The notes under the pieces are model-generated. The model made no database searches and was not told the DNA's origin. It was given only the letters and a program-made list of their open reading frames with translations. A stretch of DNA of 64,000 nt from Sphingosinicella sp041916975 (GTDB taxonomy: Bacteria; Pseudomonadota; Alphaproteobacteria; Sphingomonadales; Sphingomonadaceae): the NCBI RefSeq assembly GCF_041916975.1, contig NZ_JAYRYK010000001.1:186001-250000 (forward strand), in the 5' to 3' direction. Position 1 is the first letter of the stretch. Each line of letters starts with the position of its first letter. Position numbers and translations under genes: made by a program. This document shows positions 10,979 to 20,173 of the stretch, piece after piece.

Positions 10979-11227
10979 ATGGCAGACAAGGCCAATAACT
11001 TGCAGGACGTGTTCCTGAACGCGGTCCGTAAGAGCAAGACGCCGGTGACGATGTTTCTCGTAAACGGCGTAAAACTGCAGGGTGTCATCACCTGGTTCGA
11101 TAATTTTTCGGTTCTGCTTCGTCGTGACGGTCATTCGCAGCTTGTTTACAAGCACGCGATTTCCACGATCATGCCGGCAAGCCCCGTTCAATTGTTTGAG
11201 CCCGAGAAAGACGGCGACGACGATTGA
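10979..11227 (+). CDS. hfq: RNA chaperone Hfq
   Basis: A protein of 82 residues of the Sm-like family that pairs small RNAs with mRNAs. The Sm1 motif (QDVFLNAVRKSKTPVTMFL, VNGVKLQGVITWFD) and Sm2 motif (YKHAISTIMP) are intact, followed by a short acidic tail. A GGGGGA ribosome site precedes the ATG. A TTGACG hexamer overlapping the ntrX stop could be the -35 of its own promoter, with only a weak -10. The stop codon overlaps the TTG start of hflX, the usual hfq-hflX coupling. Confidence 0.97.
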   Translation: MADKANNLQDVFLNAVRKSKTPVTMFLVNGVKLQGVITWFDNFSVLLRRDGHSQLVYKHAISTIMPASPVQLFEPEKDGDDD

Positions 11228-12588
11228 CCGACCCTGACGCCGGTACGCCGCCGCAATCCGGGGGCAGACGGCGTAAGCAGTTCCACAGCTTCGGAGCCCA
11301 CGACGACGTGCGCGGCGTCAGCGTGGGCACGAAGGCGCTCGTCATCGTGCCCGATATCGTGCGCCGCGACACCGCCGTACGACGCGATGCCGAAGCGCGG
11401 CTTCAGGAAGCGAAGAGTCTTGCCGGCGCGATCACGCTCGATGTGGTCGCGACGCGCATCCTGCGTGTCCGCGACCCACGCCCGGCAACGCTGATCGGCG
11501 CGGGGCAGGTGGAAGCTATTGCCGAACTTGCCAAGGAAACCGGCGCGGAACTGACCGTGGTGGACGGCGCGCTGTCGCCGCTCCAGCAGCGCAACCTCGA
11601 AACCGGCACCGGCACAAAAGTCATCGACCGTACCGGCCTTATCCTCGAGATCTTCGGGGAACGGGCAGCGACCCGCGAGGGCCGCCTTCAGGTGGAGCTT
11701 GCCCACCTCGGCTACCAGGCAAGCCGCCTCGTACGCTCGTGGACGCACCTCGAACGCCAGCGCGGCGGCTTCGGCTTCCTCGGCGGTCCCGGCGAGACGC
11801 AGATCGAGACCGACCGCCGCCTGATCCGCGAGCGCATGGCGCGGCTGCGCAAGGATCTCGGCGAGGTGAGCCGCACGCGCGGGCTGCAGCGCCGCCAGCG
11901 CAAGAAGGCACCCTATCCGGTGATCGCGCTCGTCGGCTACACGAACGCCGGAAAGTCGACGCTTTTCAATCGCTTGACCGGCGCTTCGGTGATGGCGAAA
12001 GACCTGCTGTTCGCAACGCTCGACCCCACGATGCGCGCGATCGCGCTGCCCGGCATCGACAAGGCGATCCTCTCCGATACCGTCGGCTTCGTCTCCGAAC
12101 TGCCGACGATGCTCGTCGCGGCGTTCCGCGCCACGCTGGAAGAGGTGCTCGACGCCGACATCATCGTTCACGTTCGCGACATCGCGCACCCGGAAACCGA
12201 AGCGCAGAAGCGTGACGTCATCGACGTGCTCGCCGAACTCGGTGTCGATCCAGAGGGTGGCCGGCCGATCATCGAAGCGCTCAACAAGGCCGATCTTCTG
12301 GATGCGGAAAGCCGCAAGGCCGCGCTCGAACAGGCAACCGCGCCGAACAGCGTGCTTCTCTCGGCGGTGAGCGGGGAAGGGGTGGACGACCTCCGCAAGC
12401 TCATTTCCGACACGCTGCTGCGCGACGCACGCGTTCATAGCTTCGTCGTTGGCGCGGGTGACGGCAAGCGGCTCGCGTGGCTGGAAAACAATGGCCTGGT
12501 GCTGAAACGGCGCGGGAAGGGCGAGACCGTGGAACTGCAGGTGCGGATCAGCGACGAGGATAGGGCGCGTTTTTTGGCGCTGCCCTAA
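11224..12588 (+). CDS. hflX: ribosome-associated GTPase HflX
   Basis: Translational GTPase of 454 residues that binds the 50S subunit and splits stalled ribosomes. An N-terminal HflX domain and a coiled middle region (RLQVELAHLGYQASRL; a glycine-rich GGPGETQIETDRR) precede the G domain, with G1 GYTNAGKST, G3 SDTVGF and G4 NKAD. The TTG start at 11224 overlaps the hfq stop (TTGA). A short palindrome (AACGCT/AGCGTT, 12587-12612) joins its stop to the convergent mazG stop. Confidence 0.95.
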   Translation: MTDPDAGTPPQSGGRRRKQFHSFGAHDDVRGVSVGTKALVIVPDIVRRDTAVRRDAEARLQEAKSLAGAITLDVVATRILRVRDPRPATLIGAGQVEAIAELAKETGAELTVVDGALSPLQQRNLETGTGTKVIDRTGLILEIFGERAATREGRLQVELAHLGYQASRLVRSWTHLERQRGGFGFLGGPGETQIETDRRLIRERMARLRKDLGEVSRTRGLQRRQRKKAPYPVIALVGYTNAGKSTLFNRLTGASVMAKDLLFATLDPTMRAIALPGIDKAILSDTVGFVSELPTMLVAAFRATLEEVLDADIIVHVRDIAHPETEAQKRDVIDVLAELGVDPEGGRPIIEALNKADLLDAESRKAALEQATAPNSVLLSAVSGEGVDDLRKLISDTLLRDARVHSFVVGAGDGKRLAWLENNGLVLKRRGKGETVELQVRISDEDRARFLALP

Positions 12589-12604
12589 CGCTCCGCCCCA
12601 GCCC

Positions 12605-13372
12605 CTAGCGTTCCGAAGCCTTCACCTGCTGCCATAGGGCTTCGAGGGCATCGATATTCATATTGGACAAGGACTTGTCGGCAATCGCTTCTACAGCGTT
12701 GAAGCGACGTTCGAACTTGGCGTTCGCCGCACGCAGCGCTTCTTCCGCGTCGATGCCGAGGTGACGGGCGTAGTTGACGACAGCGAACAGTAGATCACCG
12801 ACTTCGCCGGCGCGCGACGCATCGTCCGCCGTCTCGACCTCGGCAAGCTCCTCGTCGATCTTCGCGCGCGGACCTGACGCGTCAGGCCAATCGAAGCCGA
12901 CACGCGCAGCGCGGCGCTGCAGCTTCTGCGCGCGCATCAGCGCGGGAAGGCCGAGCGCGACACCTGCGAGCGTGCCCTGATCGCCGCGCTCGCTGGCCTT
13001 CTGGTCTTCCCATGCTGCCGTCTGGGCATTTGCGTCCGCAACGCTGGCGTTCCCGAAGACGTGCGGATGGCGGCGGACCATCTTGTCGGCGATCGCCGAC
13101 GTGACGTCGGCCAGCGTGAAATGCCCAGCCTCGGCCGCCATCTGCGAATGGTAAATGACCTGAAGCAGGAGATCGCCAAGTTCGCCCTTGAGGTCGGCCA
13201 TGTCGCCGCGCGCGATGGCGTCGGCGACCTCGTAGGCTTCCTCGATCGTGTAAGGCGCGATCGACGCGAAATCCTGCTCGATGTCCCACGGACAACCGTC
13301 TGCCGGATCGCGCAGTGCGCGCATAACGTCAGCGAGACGGGCGTATGCTTGGGCGGAGGTTTCCTTGCTCAT
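12605..13372 (-). CDS. mazG: nucleoside triphosphate pyrophosphohydrolase MazG
   Basis: A protein of 255 residues with the tandem MazG layout. It hydrolyses non-canonical or excess NTPs to NMP and pyrophosphate. The N-terminal domain has CPWDIEQ and the metal-binding EEAYEVADAI...KGELGDLLLQV pattern; the C-terminal domain repeats it as KIDEELAEVETA...EVGDLLFAVVN. Convergent with hflX, with 16 bases between the stops. Nothing marks it as toxin-linked; it is the housekeeping form. Confidence 0.94.
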   Translation of the reverse strand: MSKETSAQAYARLADVMRALRDPADGCPWDIEQDFASIAPYTIEEAYEVADAIARGDMADLKGELGDLLLQVIYHSQMAAEAGHFTLADVTSAIADKMVRRHPHVFGNASVADANAQTAAWEDQKASERGDQGTLAGVALGLPALMRAQKLQRRAARVGFDWPDASGPRAKIDEELAEVETADDASRAGEVGDLLFAVVNYARHLGIDAEEALRAANAKFERRFNAVEAIADKSLSNMNIDALEALWQQVKASER

Positions 13373-13458
13373 GGAAGTCCGCGTAGCGGCAGGAGGGGAT
13401 TCGGAAAAGACCGCAGATACGCTCCGTCCGTTACAACGATAATATATATTATGTTAAA

Positions 13459-13869
13459 TTAATGATCGCGATTTGCCGCCATTCGGGCCATTCCCCCGGC
13501 CATTTTCCCGAAGGCGTCGTTCATGCGGTCCGCAAGGTCTGCCTCGACGCCGCTCTCGGAAAGCGCGCGCGCCATCGCGTCCGTCCATTGCCGCGACGTC
13601 TCCGCGCTGATCGGCAGCGCGCCGTGCGCCGACATTACACAGGTGCCGACGTTCTCTTCGAACCAATGGCGCGGTCCGCCGAGCCAGCCCGTGAGGAACC
13701 CTGCGAGTGAACGCCGCATCGGTGCCAGATCCGGCGCGTGCATCGCACGCAGCGCGGCATACTCGGCCTCGCTCTCCATGAGATCGTAGAAACGATCGAC
13801 GAAGCGCCTGACAGCGGTTTCTCCGCCAAGGCTGTCGTATGGTGTTGCGCTGACATCGGAATCGCTCAT
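13459..13869 (-). CDS. group II truncated hemoglobin
   Basis: Small globin of 136 residues. The FLTGWLGGPRHWFE segment and the proximal histidine (H82 in MSAHGALPI) match group II truncated hemoglobins, which bind oxygen or nitric oxide. The ATG at 13869 gives the normal family length; earlier in-frame codons would run over the phospholipase gene. A perfect TTGAT-N4-ATCAA box lies about 35 bases upstream, suggesting oxygen-dependent control. Divergent from the phospholipase gene at 14023. Confidence 0.86.
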   Translation of the reverse strand: MSDSDVSATPYDSLGGETAVRRFVDRFYDLMESEAEYAALRAMHAPDLAPMRRSLAGFLTGWLGGPRHWFEENVGTCVMSAHGALPISAETSRQWTDAMARALSESGVEADLADRMNDAFGKMAGGMARMAANRDH

Positions 13870-13903
13870 TTGATCGATGAACCGGGTCTCTGGCGAGCTT
13901 TCC

Positions 13904-13917
13904 TTGATCCAGATCAA
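13904..13917. promoter_or_regulatory. FNR/FixK-type box
   Basis: TTGAT-CCAG-ATCAA is a perfect match to the 14-bp palindrome bound by FNR and FixK regulators. It lies in the 153-bp gap between the truncated hemoglobin gene (start 13869) and the phospholipase gene (start 14023), nearer the globin. Its placement 35 bases before the globin start codon would put it at or near the core promoter of that gene. The binding protein is not encoded in the window. Confidence 0.65.
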
Positions 13918-14022
13918 GGTCACGTGTTTCTTGCACCGAACGCGGGAGCCGAATGCCCGGTTTTGCGTTAACGCTGGGGTTCCACGACGATATGGGGCAA
14001 CCGGAACACAGCCGGAGAACAA

Positions 14023-15537
14023 ATGGTAAACGAAGAGCAGGGTGGTGACCCTTCCCTCGCCCCTGTCGTCGCGGCAGGGCGCAATTGCTGGCGCATCGAA
14101 CGCGCTGCGCGTGCCGCGGCGGTCGTGGACGCAGCCGACTACTACCATTTCGTGCGCGAAGCGATGATCGCCGCGCGGCGGCGCATCCTGATCATCGGCT
14201 GGGATTTCGATACGCGCATCACGCTGGAGCCCGACGAGAACGGCCAGGGCGAGAGCCTGGGGCATTTCTTCCTACGGCTGGCACGCGAAAATCCGGCGCG
14301 GCAGATCGACATCCTGAAATGGAGCTTCGGCGCGCTGAAGCAGTTCCTTCGGCCGCGCGCGGCGTGGATGCTGCTGCGCTGGCAGCTCACCCGCGCCATC
14401 GACTTTCGCTTCGACAGCTTCCATCCCATCGGGTGCAGCCACCACCAGAAGATCGTGGTGATCGACGAGCGCTTCGCCGTGTGCGGCGGCATCGACATCT
14501 CGTGCGCGCGCTGGGACACCAATGCCCATACGGACGACGATGCGCGGCGGAAACTGCCGGACGGCAAGCCTTACGGCCCGTGGCATGACGTCACCATGAT
14601 GCTGGACGGCGCTGCGGCGCGCGCGCTCGCCGACCTCGGCCGGGATCGCTGGCAGCACGCGACACGTCATGAACTGCCGCCGGTGGAGGATGACCACGAC
14701 CACTGGCCGAAGGATGCGCCTGTCGATTTCCGCGATGTGGACATCGCGATCGCACGCACGCGCTCCGCCTGGCGCGACTGCGACGAAATCCGCGAGATCG
14801 AGGCGCTGTGGCTCGATATGATCGCGGCGGCGAAGCGCTTCATCTATATCGAGAACCAGTATCTCACCTCCGGCAGGATCGCCGCCGCCATCGCGGCCCG
14901 CATGAAAGAGGCCGATGCGCCCGAAATCGTGGTGGTGATGCCGCGCAGCGCCGATGGCTGGCTGGAACAGAAAGCCATGGACGGCGCGCGCGTGCAGCTC
15001 GCACGCGCCATCGGCAAGGTGGACCGGCGGGACCGTTTCCGCATCTACGTGCCCATCACACGCGGCGGCGCGGACATCTATGTGCACGCCAAGGTCGCGA
15101 TCGTCGACGACCGGCTGCTCAAGATCGGCTCTGCGAACCTCAACAACCGCTCGATGGGGCTCGACAGCGAGTGTGACGTCATCATCGATACCGCCCTCCC
15201 CGCCAACGCTGCCACGCCGCCCGCGATCGCAGCGCTGCGCACACGGCTGCTCGCCGAGCATCTGGACGTGACGCCGGAGGTGTTCGCGACGCGGTTCGCG
15301 GAAACGGGATCGCTCGTGGGCACGATCGAAGCGCTGCGCGGGCCGGGCAAGACGCTCGATCTGCTCGACCTCGAAAAGCCGGGGCCGCTCGATCAGTTCA
15401 TTGCCGATAACGAACTGCTCGATCCCGAGAAGGCGGAGGGCTTTTTCGAGCCGCTGCACAAACGCGGCCTGCGGATGCGGTGGCGGGAGGGTATGGCGCG
15501 GCTGAGGGGCCGCAGGCGGCGCAGGCGCAGAACGTAA
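14023..15537 (+). CDS. phospholipase D-like protein
   Basis: A protein of 504 residues with two HxK(x)4D motifs, HHQKIVVIDE near residue 146 and VHAKVAIVDDR near residue 356, the signature of the phospholipase D/cardiolipin synthase superfamily. The second motif is followed by the usual GSANLNNRSMG. There is no signal peptide or membrane helix, so it resembles soluble phosphatidyltransferase/phospholipases rather than ClsA. The C-terminus ends in a basic run. A GGAGAA ribosome site precedes the ATG. Substrate cannot be deduced. Confidence 0.9.
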   Translation: MVNEEQGGDPSLAPVVAAGRNCWRIERAARAAAVVDAADYYHFVREAMIAARRRILIIGWDFDTRITLEPDENGQGESLGHFFLRLARENPARQIDILKWSFGALKQFLRPRAAWMLLRWQLTRAIDFRFDSFHPIGCSHHQKIVVIDERFAVCGGIDISCARWDTNAHTDDDARRKLPDGKPYGPWHDVTMMLDGAAARALADLGRDRWQHATRHELPPVEDDHDHWPKDAPVDFRDVDIAIARTRSAWRDCDEIREIEALWLDMIAAAKRFIYIENQYLTSGRIAAAIAARMKEADAPEIVVVMPRSADGWLEQKAMDGARVQLARAIGKVDRRDRFRIYVPITRGGADIYVHAKVAIVDDRLLKIGSANLNNRSMGLDSECDVIIDTALPANAATPPAIAALRTRLLAEHLDVTPEVFATRFAETGSLVGTIEALRGPGKTLDLLDLEKPGPLDQFIADNELLDPEKAEGFFEPLHKRGLRMRWREGMARLRGRRRRRRRT

Positions 15538-15546
15538 AGGTGTGCC

Positions 15547-16140
15547 TCAGGGCCGCAGGATCAGCGTGTCGCCCTCGACACGCCAGCTCTTGAGCGTGCG
15601 CAGGAAGCGCATCCCGAGGAGGTTCGTGCCGAGCGCGCCTTCATTGACGCTGGCGGGCATGTCGGTGAGCGTGACGTCACCGATCGTGAGTTCTCCCAGC
15701 CGGACACTGGCGGTGCGGACGCTGCCGTTCGCCGTATCGGCCATGCCGTCGAAGCGGAGCGTATCGGGGCTGAAACCGACGCGCGCGGCGGTTTCCATGG
15801 TGATCACGATGTCGGTGGCGCCGGTATCGACCATGAAGAGCACGCTCTCGCCGTTGATCGTGCCGCGCACGTAGAAGTGCCCGTCTTCGCGCGCGGTAAG
15901 CAGCATCTCCTCACCCTGCGTGCGCGGCGACGCTGGGTCGAGCGCGCCGCGGATCGCGGGCCACTGCGTGAGGAGGAAAATGAGGCCCCCGAAGATCAGC
16001 ACCCAAGACAGCGCCATTTTCACCGTTTTCGCCGCGCCGATTTCGCGGAGACGCGGGATCAGACTCATCAGGATCAGGATGGCAAAGCCCACCGAGCTGA
16101 TGAGCGCGCCCTTTTCGCCCGTGCTCAGCCCTTCGAACAT
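15547..16140 (-). CDS. membrane-anchored retropepsin-like aspartic protease
   Basis: A protein of 197 residues: two N-terminal membrane helices (about 11-28 and 40-60) then a clan AA aspartic protease domain of the TIGR02281 type. The catalytic motif is FMVDTGATDIVI, and LLGMRFL near the end is the usual second motif. A single-domain form like this must dimerise. The active domain would face the periplasm. Four bases separate it from the upstream hydrolase gene on the same strand. Confidence 0.88.
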   Translation of the reverse strand: MFEGLSTGEKGALISSVGFAILILMSLIPRLREIGAAKTVKMALSWVLIFGGLIFLLTQWPAIRGALDPASPRTQGEEMLLTAREDGHFYVRGTINGESVLFMVDTGATDIVITMETAARVGFSPDTLRFDGMADTANGSVRTASVRLGELTIGDVTLTDMPASVNEGALGTNLLGMRFLRTLKSWRVEGDTLILRP

Positions 16141-16144
16141 GCGG

Positions 16145-16909
16145 CTAAAGCTCCACCGTCAGCATATCGTATCCGGGTTCAACACCGGGCGGCAAAGCCT
16201 TGGCAAGGCTCGCATAATCCATCGTGTTGTCCATATGCGTGAGGATCGCGCGGCGTGGGCGCAGGCGGGAGATCCACGACAATGTGCGGTCGAGATGGCT
16301 GTGCGTGGGGTGCGGCTTGCGGCGGAGCGCATCGACGATCCAGAGATCGACGCCCTTGATGGCATTGTCGGCGGAGAGCGTGAGGTCGCTGATGTCGGTC
16401 GAATAGGCCATCGAGTGGCCGGCGTGATCGACGCGGAAGCCCGTGGAACGGATCGGACCGTGCACCTGCTCGAACGGCGTCACCGTCATTGGGCCGATGG
16501 TGAACTTCGCGGCAAGTTCGTGCGCCACGCAGCTCGGCGGGTAGCCGAGGCCGCCGGCGAATATGTAGTCGAAGCGCGACTTGAGGACGCGCAACGTATC
16601 CGCCGTCGCATAGCAATCGACGGGCTTGCGCATCATGTGAAAAACCTGCCGCAAGTCATCGATTCCATGGGCATGATCGGCGTGATCGTGCGTGTAGAGT
16701 ACGGCATCAATGCGCGCGACGTTGGCGCTCAGAAGCTGCTCACGAAGGTCGGGGCTCGTGTCCATGATGATCACGTGGCCCTCGGCCTCGACCATCACGG
16801 AGACGCGGCGGCGGCGGTTCTTCGGCTCGCGAGGGTCACAGGTGCCCCAGTCGTTGCCGATACGCGGCACGCCGCTCGACGTGCCGCAGCCAAGGACGGT
16901 GACTTTCAC
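16145..16909 (-). CDS. PhnP-like MBL-fold metallohydrolase
   Basis: Metallo-beta-lactamase-fold hydrolase of 254 residues. It begins with the PhnP-like VLGCGTSSGVPRIG and contains the metal-binding THDHADH motif plus later ligands (MDTSPDLR, LTHMDNTMDY). Relatives cleave cyclic phosphodiesters, but the window has no phosphonate genes and the substrate is open. The ATG overlaps the tatD stop by four bases, so it is translated with tatD and metG. Confidence 0.9.
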   Translation of the reverse strand: MKVTVLGCGTSSGVPRIGNDWGTCDPREPKNRRRRVSVMVEAEGHVIIMDTSPDLREQLLSANVARIDAVLYTHDHADHAHGIDDLRQVFHMMRKPVDCYATADTLRVLKSRFDYIFAGGLGYPPSCVAHELAAKFTIGPMTVTPFEQVHGPIRSTGFRVDHAGHSMAYSTDISDLTLSADNAIKGVDLWIVDALRRKPHPTHSHLDRTLSWISRLRPRRAILTHMDNTMDYASLAKALPPGVEPGYDMLTVEL

Positions 16910-17679
16910 GCTGCAGCTTTCGAAAACAGGCGGTAGAAGTTCGCGCTCGTCGTGCGGTCCAGGTCTTCGTAGCGGACGCCGCGCTTCTCGGCGAGGAAAG
17001 CGGCGGTGTGCGTGACAAACGCCGGCTCGCAGGTCTTGCCGCGCTTCGGTACGGGTGCGAGGAACGGGGCATCGGTTTCCACGAGCAGCCGGTCTTCGGG
17101 AATTTCTGCTGCAAATTCAGCAAGATCGGCGGCATTCTTGAACGTCACGATGCCGGAGATCGAAATGTAGAAGCCGAGGTCGAGCATCTTGCGGCCGAAG
17201 GCTGCGCTGGCGGTGAAGCAGTGGATGACAGCGCTGTAAGCCCCCTTCCCCAGCTCACTCTCCATAATTTCCAGCGTGTCCGCTTCCGCGTCGCGCGTGT
17301 GGACGATCACCGGCAGGCCTGTTTCGCGCGCGGCGGCGATGTGGCGGCGGAAGCTCTCGCGCTGACGGTCGCGGTCGCTCTTGTCGTAATAATAGTCGAG
17401 GCCGGTCTCGCCGATGCCGACGACGCGCGGGTGGTGCGTTGCCGCGACGAGGCGAGTCTTCTCGATATCCTCGTTGTCCGCCTCGTGCGGGTGAACGCCG
17501 ACGCTTGCCCAGATATCGCTCGTGCCTTCGGCGATACGGATGACGTCATTCCACTCGCTGCTGCGCGTGGAGATAGCGAGCATCGCCGAGACACCGGCTT
17601 CCCGGGCACGCGCAATGACCCCGGCCTGATCCTCGACGAGGCCGGGGTAGTTCAGGTGGCAGTGGCTATCAACCGGCAT
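16906..17679 (-). CDS. tatD: TatD-family DNase/metal-dependent hydrolase
   Basis: TIM-barrel metallohydrolase with the DSHCHLN metal motif at the N-terminus, GVHPHE, GIGETGLDYYYD and a VIHCFTAS segment, all typical of TatD nucleases. Three in-frame ATGs lie inside the metG 3' end; the one at 17679 has a GGAA six bases upstream and gives 257 residues, the family norm. The start overlaps the metG coding end. The same gene pair (metG-tatD) is common in alphaproteobacteria. Confidence 0.92.
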   Translation of the reverse strand: MPVDSHCHLNYPGLVEDQAGVIARAREAGVSAMLAISTRSSEWNDVIRIAEGTSDIWASVGVHPHEADNEDIEKTRLVAATHHPRVVGIGETGLDYYYDKSDRDRQRESFRRHIAAARETGLPVIVHTRDAEADTLEIMESELGKGAYSAVIHCFTASAAFGRKMLDLGFYISISGIVTFKNAADLAEFAAEIPEDRLLVETDAPFLAPVPKRGKTCEPAFVTHTAAFLAEKRGVRYEDLDRTTSANFYRLFSKAAA

Positions 17680-19228
17680 CGGGTTCCGCATCGACATAAC
17701 GCGGGAAAACACCCTGGGGCGCCTCAAGGCGGAAACCGGACGCGGCGAGACGCGCATACCAGTCGCCACCGAAGCTCGCGAAATCCCTATCGGCTTCGGG
17801 GATGCCCATCTGGTCGAGCAATTTCGCTGCAGACGCCGGAATCACCGGCGAGATCGCGACGGCGAGATCGTGGATCGCGCCGAACAGCGTGCCGAGCACG
17901 ACCTTCATGCGCTCAAGATCCGTCTTCTTGAGCTTCCACGGTTCCTGCGCGTCGATATAGGCGTTGCAGGCGAACACGGCGTGCAGCCAGGTTTCGACAC
18001 CGCGCGACAGGTCGAACGCCTCGAACGCGGTGGCAAGCCCCTTGCAGCCCGTATCGACGGCAGCGAGCAATGCGCTATCCGCCTCGTTCTGATCGAGCGA
18101 CGCGGGAAGAACTCCATCCAGATTCTTGAAAATCTGAGACAAAGTGCGCTGCGCGAGATTGCCGAAGCTGTTCGCGAGGTCGGCATTCGTGCGCGTGACG
18201 ATCGCCTCGTGGCTGTAGCTGCCGTCCTGCCCGAACGGCACGTCGCGGATCAGGAAGTAGCGAAGCTGATCGACGCCGTACTCTTCCGCCATCGCCAGCG
18301 GCTCGACGACGTTGCCGAGCGACTTCGACATCTTCTCGCCCTTGTTGAGCACGAAGCCATGGCCGAACACCATGCGCGGCAGTTCGATGCCGGCGGACAT
18401 GAGGAAAGCGGGCCAGTAGACGGAGTGGAAACGCACGACGTCCTTGCCGATCACGTGGACGTCGGCAGGCCACCATTTCGTATAGGATGCATCGGGATAG
18501 CCAGCACCGGTGAGGTAATTGCTGAGCGCATCGAGCCACACGTACATGACGTGGCCGGGCGCATCCGGCACCGGGATGCCCCAATCGAAACTGGTGCGTG
18601 AGACCGAAAGATCGCTGAGGCCGCCGCGCACGAACTGCAGCATCTCGTTGCGGCGCGTGGCGGGCTGGATGAAATCCGGGTTCTGTTCGTAGAGGTCGAG
18701 CAGGGGCTGTTGGTACTTCGAGAGACGGAAGAAATAGCTTTCCTCAACCGTCCACTCGACGGGCGTGCCCGTGGGTGACAGTTTTTCGCCGCCCTCGCCC
18801 GGCACCAGTTCGCTCTCGTCGTAATAGGCCTCGTCGCGAACCGAGTACCAGCCTTCGTAGCGACCGAGATAAATATCGCCGTTCGCTTCCATGCGGCGCC
18901 AGAGCTCCTGCACGCACGCATAATGCGCGGGCTCCGTGGTGCGGATGAAGCGATCATGGCTGATATTGAGATGCGCGCACATCTCCTTGAAATGCTGGAC
19001 CATTCCATCAACGAACGTCCGCGGATCGGTATCATTGTTGCGCGCGGCCTGCGCGATCTTCAGCCCATGCTCGTCGGTGCCGGTCATGAAGAACACGTCG
19101 TCACCGGCGAGCCGGTGATAACGCGCGATAACGTCCGTCGCGATGTCCTCGTAGGCGTGGCCCATGTGCGGGCGGCCGTTCGGGTACGAGATGGCGGTCG
19201 TGATGTAGAATTTCCGCTTGGCACTCAT
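17669..19228 (-). CDS. metG: methionyl-tRNA synthetase
   Basis: Class I synthetase of 519 residues that charges tRNA-Met. The HIGH motif appears as HMGH at 21-24 and KMSKS is intact near residue 300 (GEKMSKSLGN). The zinc-knuckle cysteines of some MetG types are absent from the SVRDEAYYDESEL region, placing it in the zinc-free group, and there is no C-terminal tRNA-binding extension. Located between holB and tatD on the minus strand; 18 bases separate it from the holB end. Confidence 0.97.
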   Translation of the reverse strand: MSAKRKFYITTAISYPNGRPHMGHAYEDIATDVIARYHRLAGDDVFFMTGTDEHGLKIAQAARNNDTDPRTFVDGMVQHFKEMCAHLNISHDRFIRTTEPAHYACVQELWRRMEANGDIYLGRYEGWYSVRDEAYYDESELVPGEGGEKLSPTGTPVEWTVEESYFFRLSKYQQPLLDLYEQNPDFIQPATRRNEMLQFVRGGLSDLSVSRTSFDWGIPVPDAPGHVMYVWLDALSNYLTGAGYPDASYTKWWPADVHVIGKDVVRFHSVYWPAFLMSAGIELPRMVFGHGFVLNKGEKMSKSLGNVVEPLAMAEEYGVDQLRYFLIRDVPFGQDGSYSHEAIVTRTNADLANSFGNLAQRTLSQIFKNLDGVLPASLDQNEADSALLAAVDTGCKGLATAFEAFDLSRGVETWLHAVFACNAYIDAQEPWKLKKTDLERMKVVLGTLFGAIHDLAVAISPVIPASAAKLLDQMGIPEADRDFASFGGDWYARLAASGFRLEAPQGVFPRYVDAEPDAG

Positions 19229-19246
19229 GCGGGGGCGCTTGCTTTG

Positions 19247-20173
19247 CTACCGGGGGTTATCGAGTTCGCCCACGTATCCCGCCAGTTCGAACGCGACAAC
19301 TTGCGGATCGTAGGCAAGCGGCACGGCCTCGGCGGCGAGGGCGTGGGCCTTCTCCCACAGCTGGAGCGCGCGTGCAAGCGATGCGCCCGTGCGCCCGCGC
19401 GCCGCGCCGGCGATGAAGGCGGGAACCAGCTCCACGAACGCCTCGAAGCGCGCCTGCGCGGTCTTTCCGGCGAGCGATTTCGCCAGCGCCATCGCATCGC
19501 CCTCCCCTTTGGCGAGCCCGACAAGCGCCTCGGTCAGCTTGCCGACATCGAGCCCGGCGAAGCGCAGCGCGCGGCCCGGCGAGCCTTCAGCAAGCGGCAC
19601 CAGCGCTTCGACCTCCGCCGCGCTGCTGTCTGCAAGTTCGCGCGTCAGCACCGCGCGCACATCGGTGTCGGCGAGCGGCTGGAAGCGGAGCGTGCGGCAG
19701 CGCGAGCGGATCGTCGGCAACAACCGCACCGGGCTGTGGCTGACAAGAAGGAACAATGTCTTTTCCGGCGGCTCCTCAAGATTCTTGAGGAAGGCATTGG
19801 CAGCACTGCGATTCATCTCGTCAGCAGCGTCGACAACAACGACCCGCCAGCCGCCAAGGCCGGGCTTGGACTGGAACAGCGACTGCAGATCGCGGATCTG
19901 CTCTACGACGATCTCGGCACGAAGTGCGCCGCGATCGTTGAGGCCACGCTGGAGAATGCGAAGATCGGGATGACTACCCGCTTCGATCAGCGCGAGCGCG
20001 GGGTGCGGCGGCCCCTTGCCATCGGTGAGGACGAAGCGGGCGAGCGCCTGCGCCACGCTCGCCTTGCCGATGCCGGGCGGGCCGGTGAGCAGCCACGCGT
20101 GATGAACCTTGCCCTGATCCCACGCGGCGCGGAACATCTCCTGCTGCGCCTGATGCCCGACGATGCCGCTCAC
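19247..20173 (-). CDS. holB: DNA polymerase III delta' subunit
   Basis: Clamp-loader AAA+ subunit of 308 residues. Features: IVGHQAQQE start, a P-loop (GPPGIGKASV), the sensor region EEPPEKTLFLLVSHS, and the SRC motif (IRSRCRTL) that acts as arginine finger in clamp loaders. Overlaps tmk by four bases, the standard tmk-holB pairing. Confidence 0.94.
   Translation of the reverse strand: MSGIVGHQAQQEMFRAAWDQGKVHHAWLLTGPPGIGKASVAQALARFVLTDGKGPPHPALALIEAGSHPDLRILQRGLNDRGALRAEIVVEQIRDLQSLFQSKPGLGGWRVVVVDAADEMNRSAANAFLKNLEEPPEKTLFLLVSHSPVRLLPTIRSRCRTLRFQPLADTDVRAVLTRELADSSAAEVEALVPLAEGSPGRALRFAGLDVGKLTEALVGLAKGEGDAMALAKSLAGKTAQARFEAFVELVPAFIAGAARGRTGASLARALQLWEKAHALAAEAVPLAYDPQVVAFELAGYVGELDNPR

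Noticed and set aside
12587..12612. Small hairpin AACGCT/AGCGTT between hflX and mazG
   Set aside because: Only 6 bp and no T-run; it overlaps both stop codons and is too weak to call a terminator.
14272..15459. A 395-codon minus-strand open frame opposite the phospholipase D-like gene
   Set aside because: The plus strand has both HxKxxxxD motifs; the minus frame is histidine- and arginine-rich shadow.
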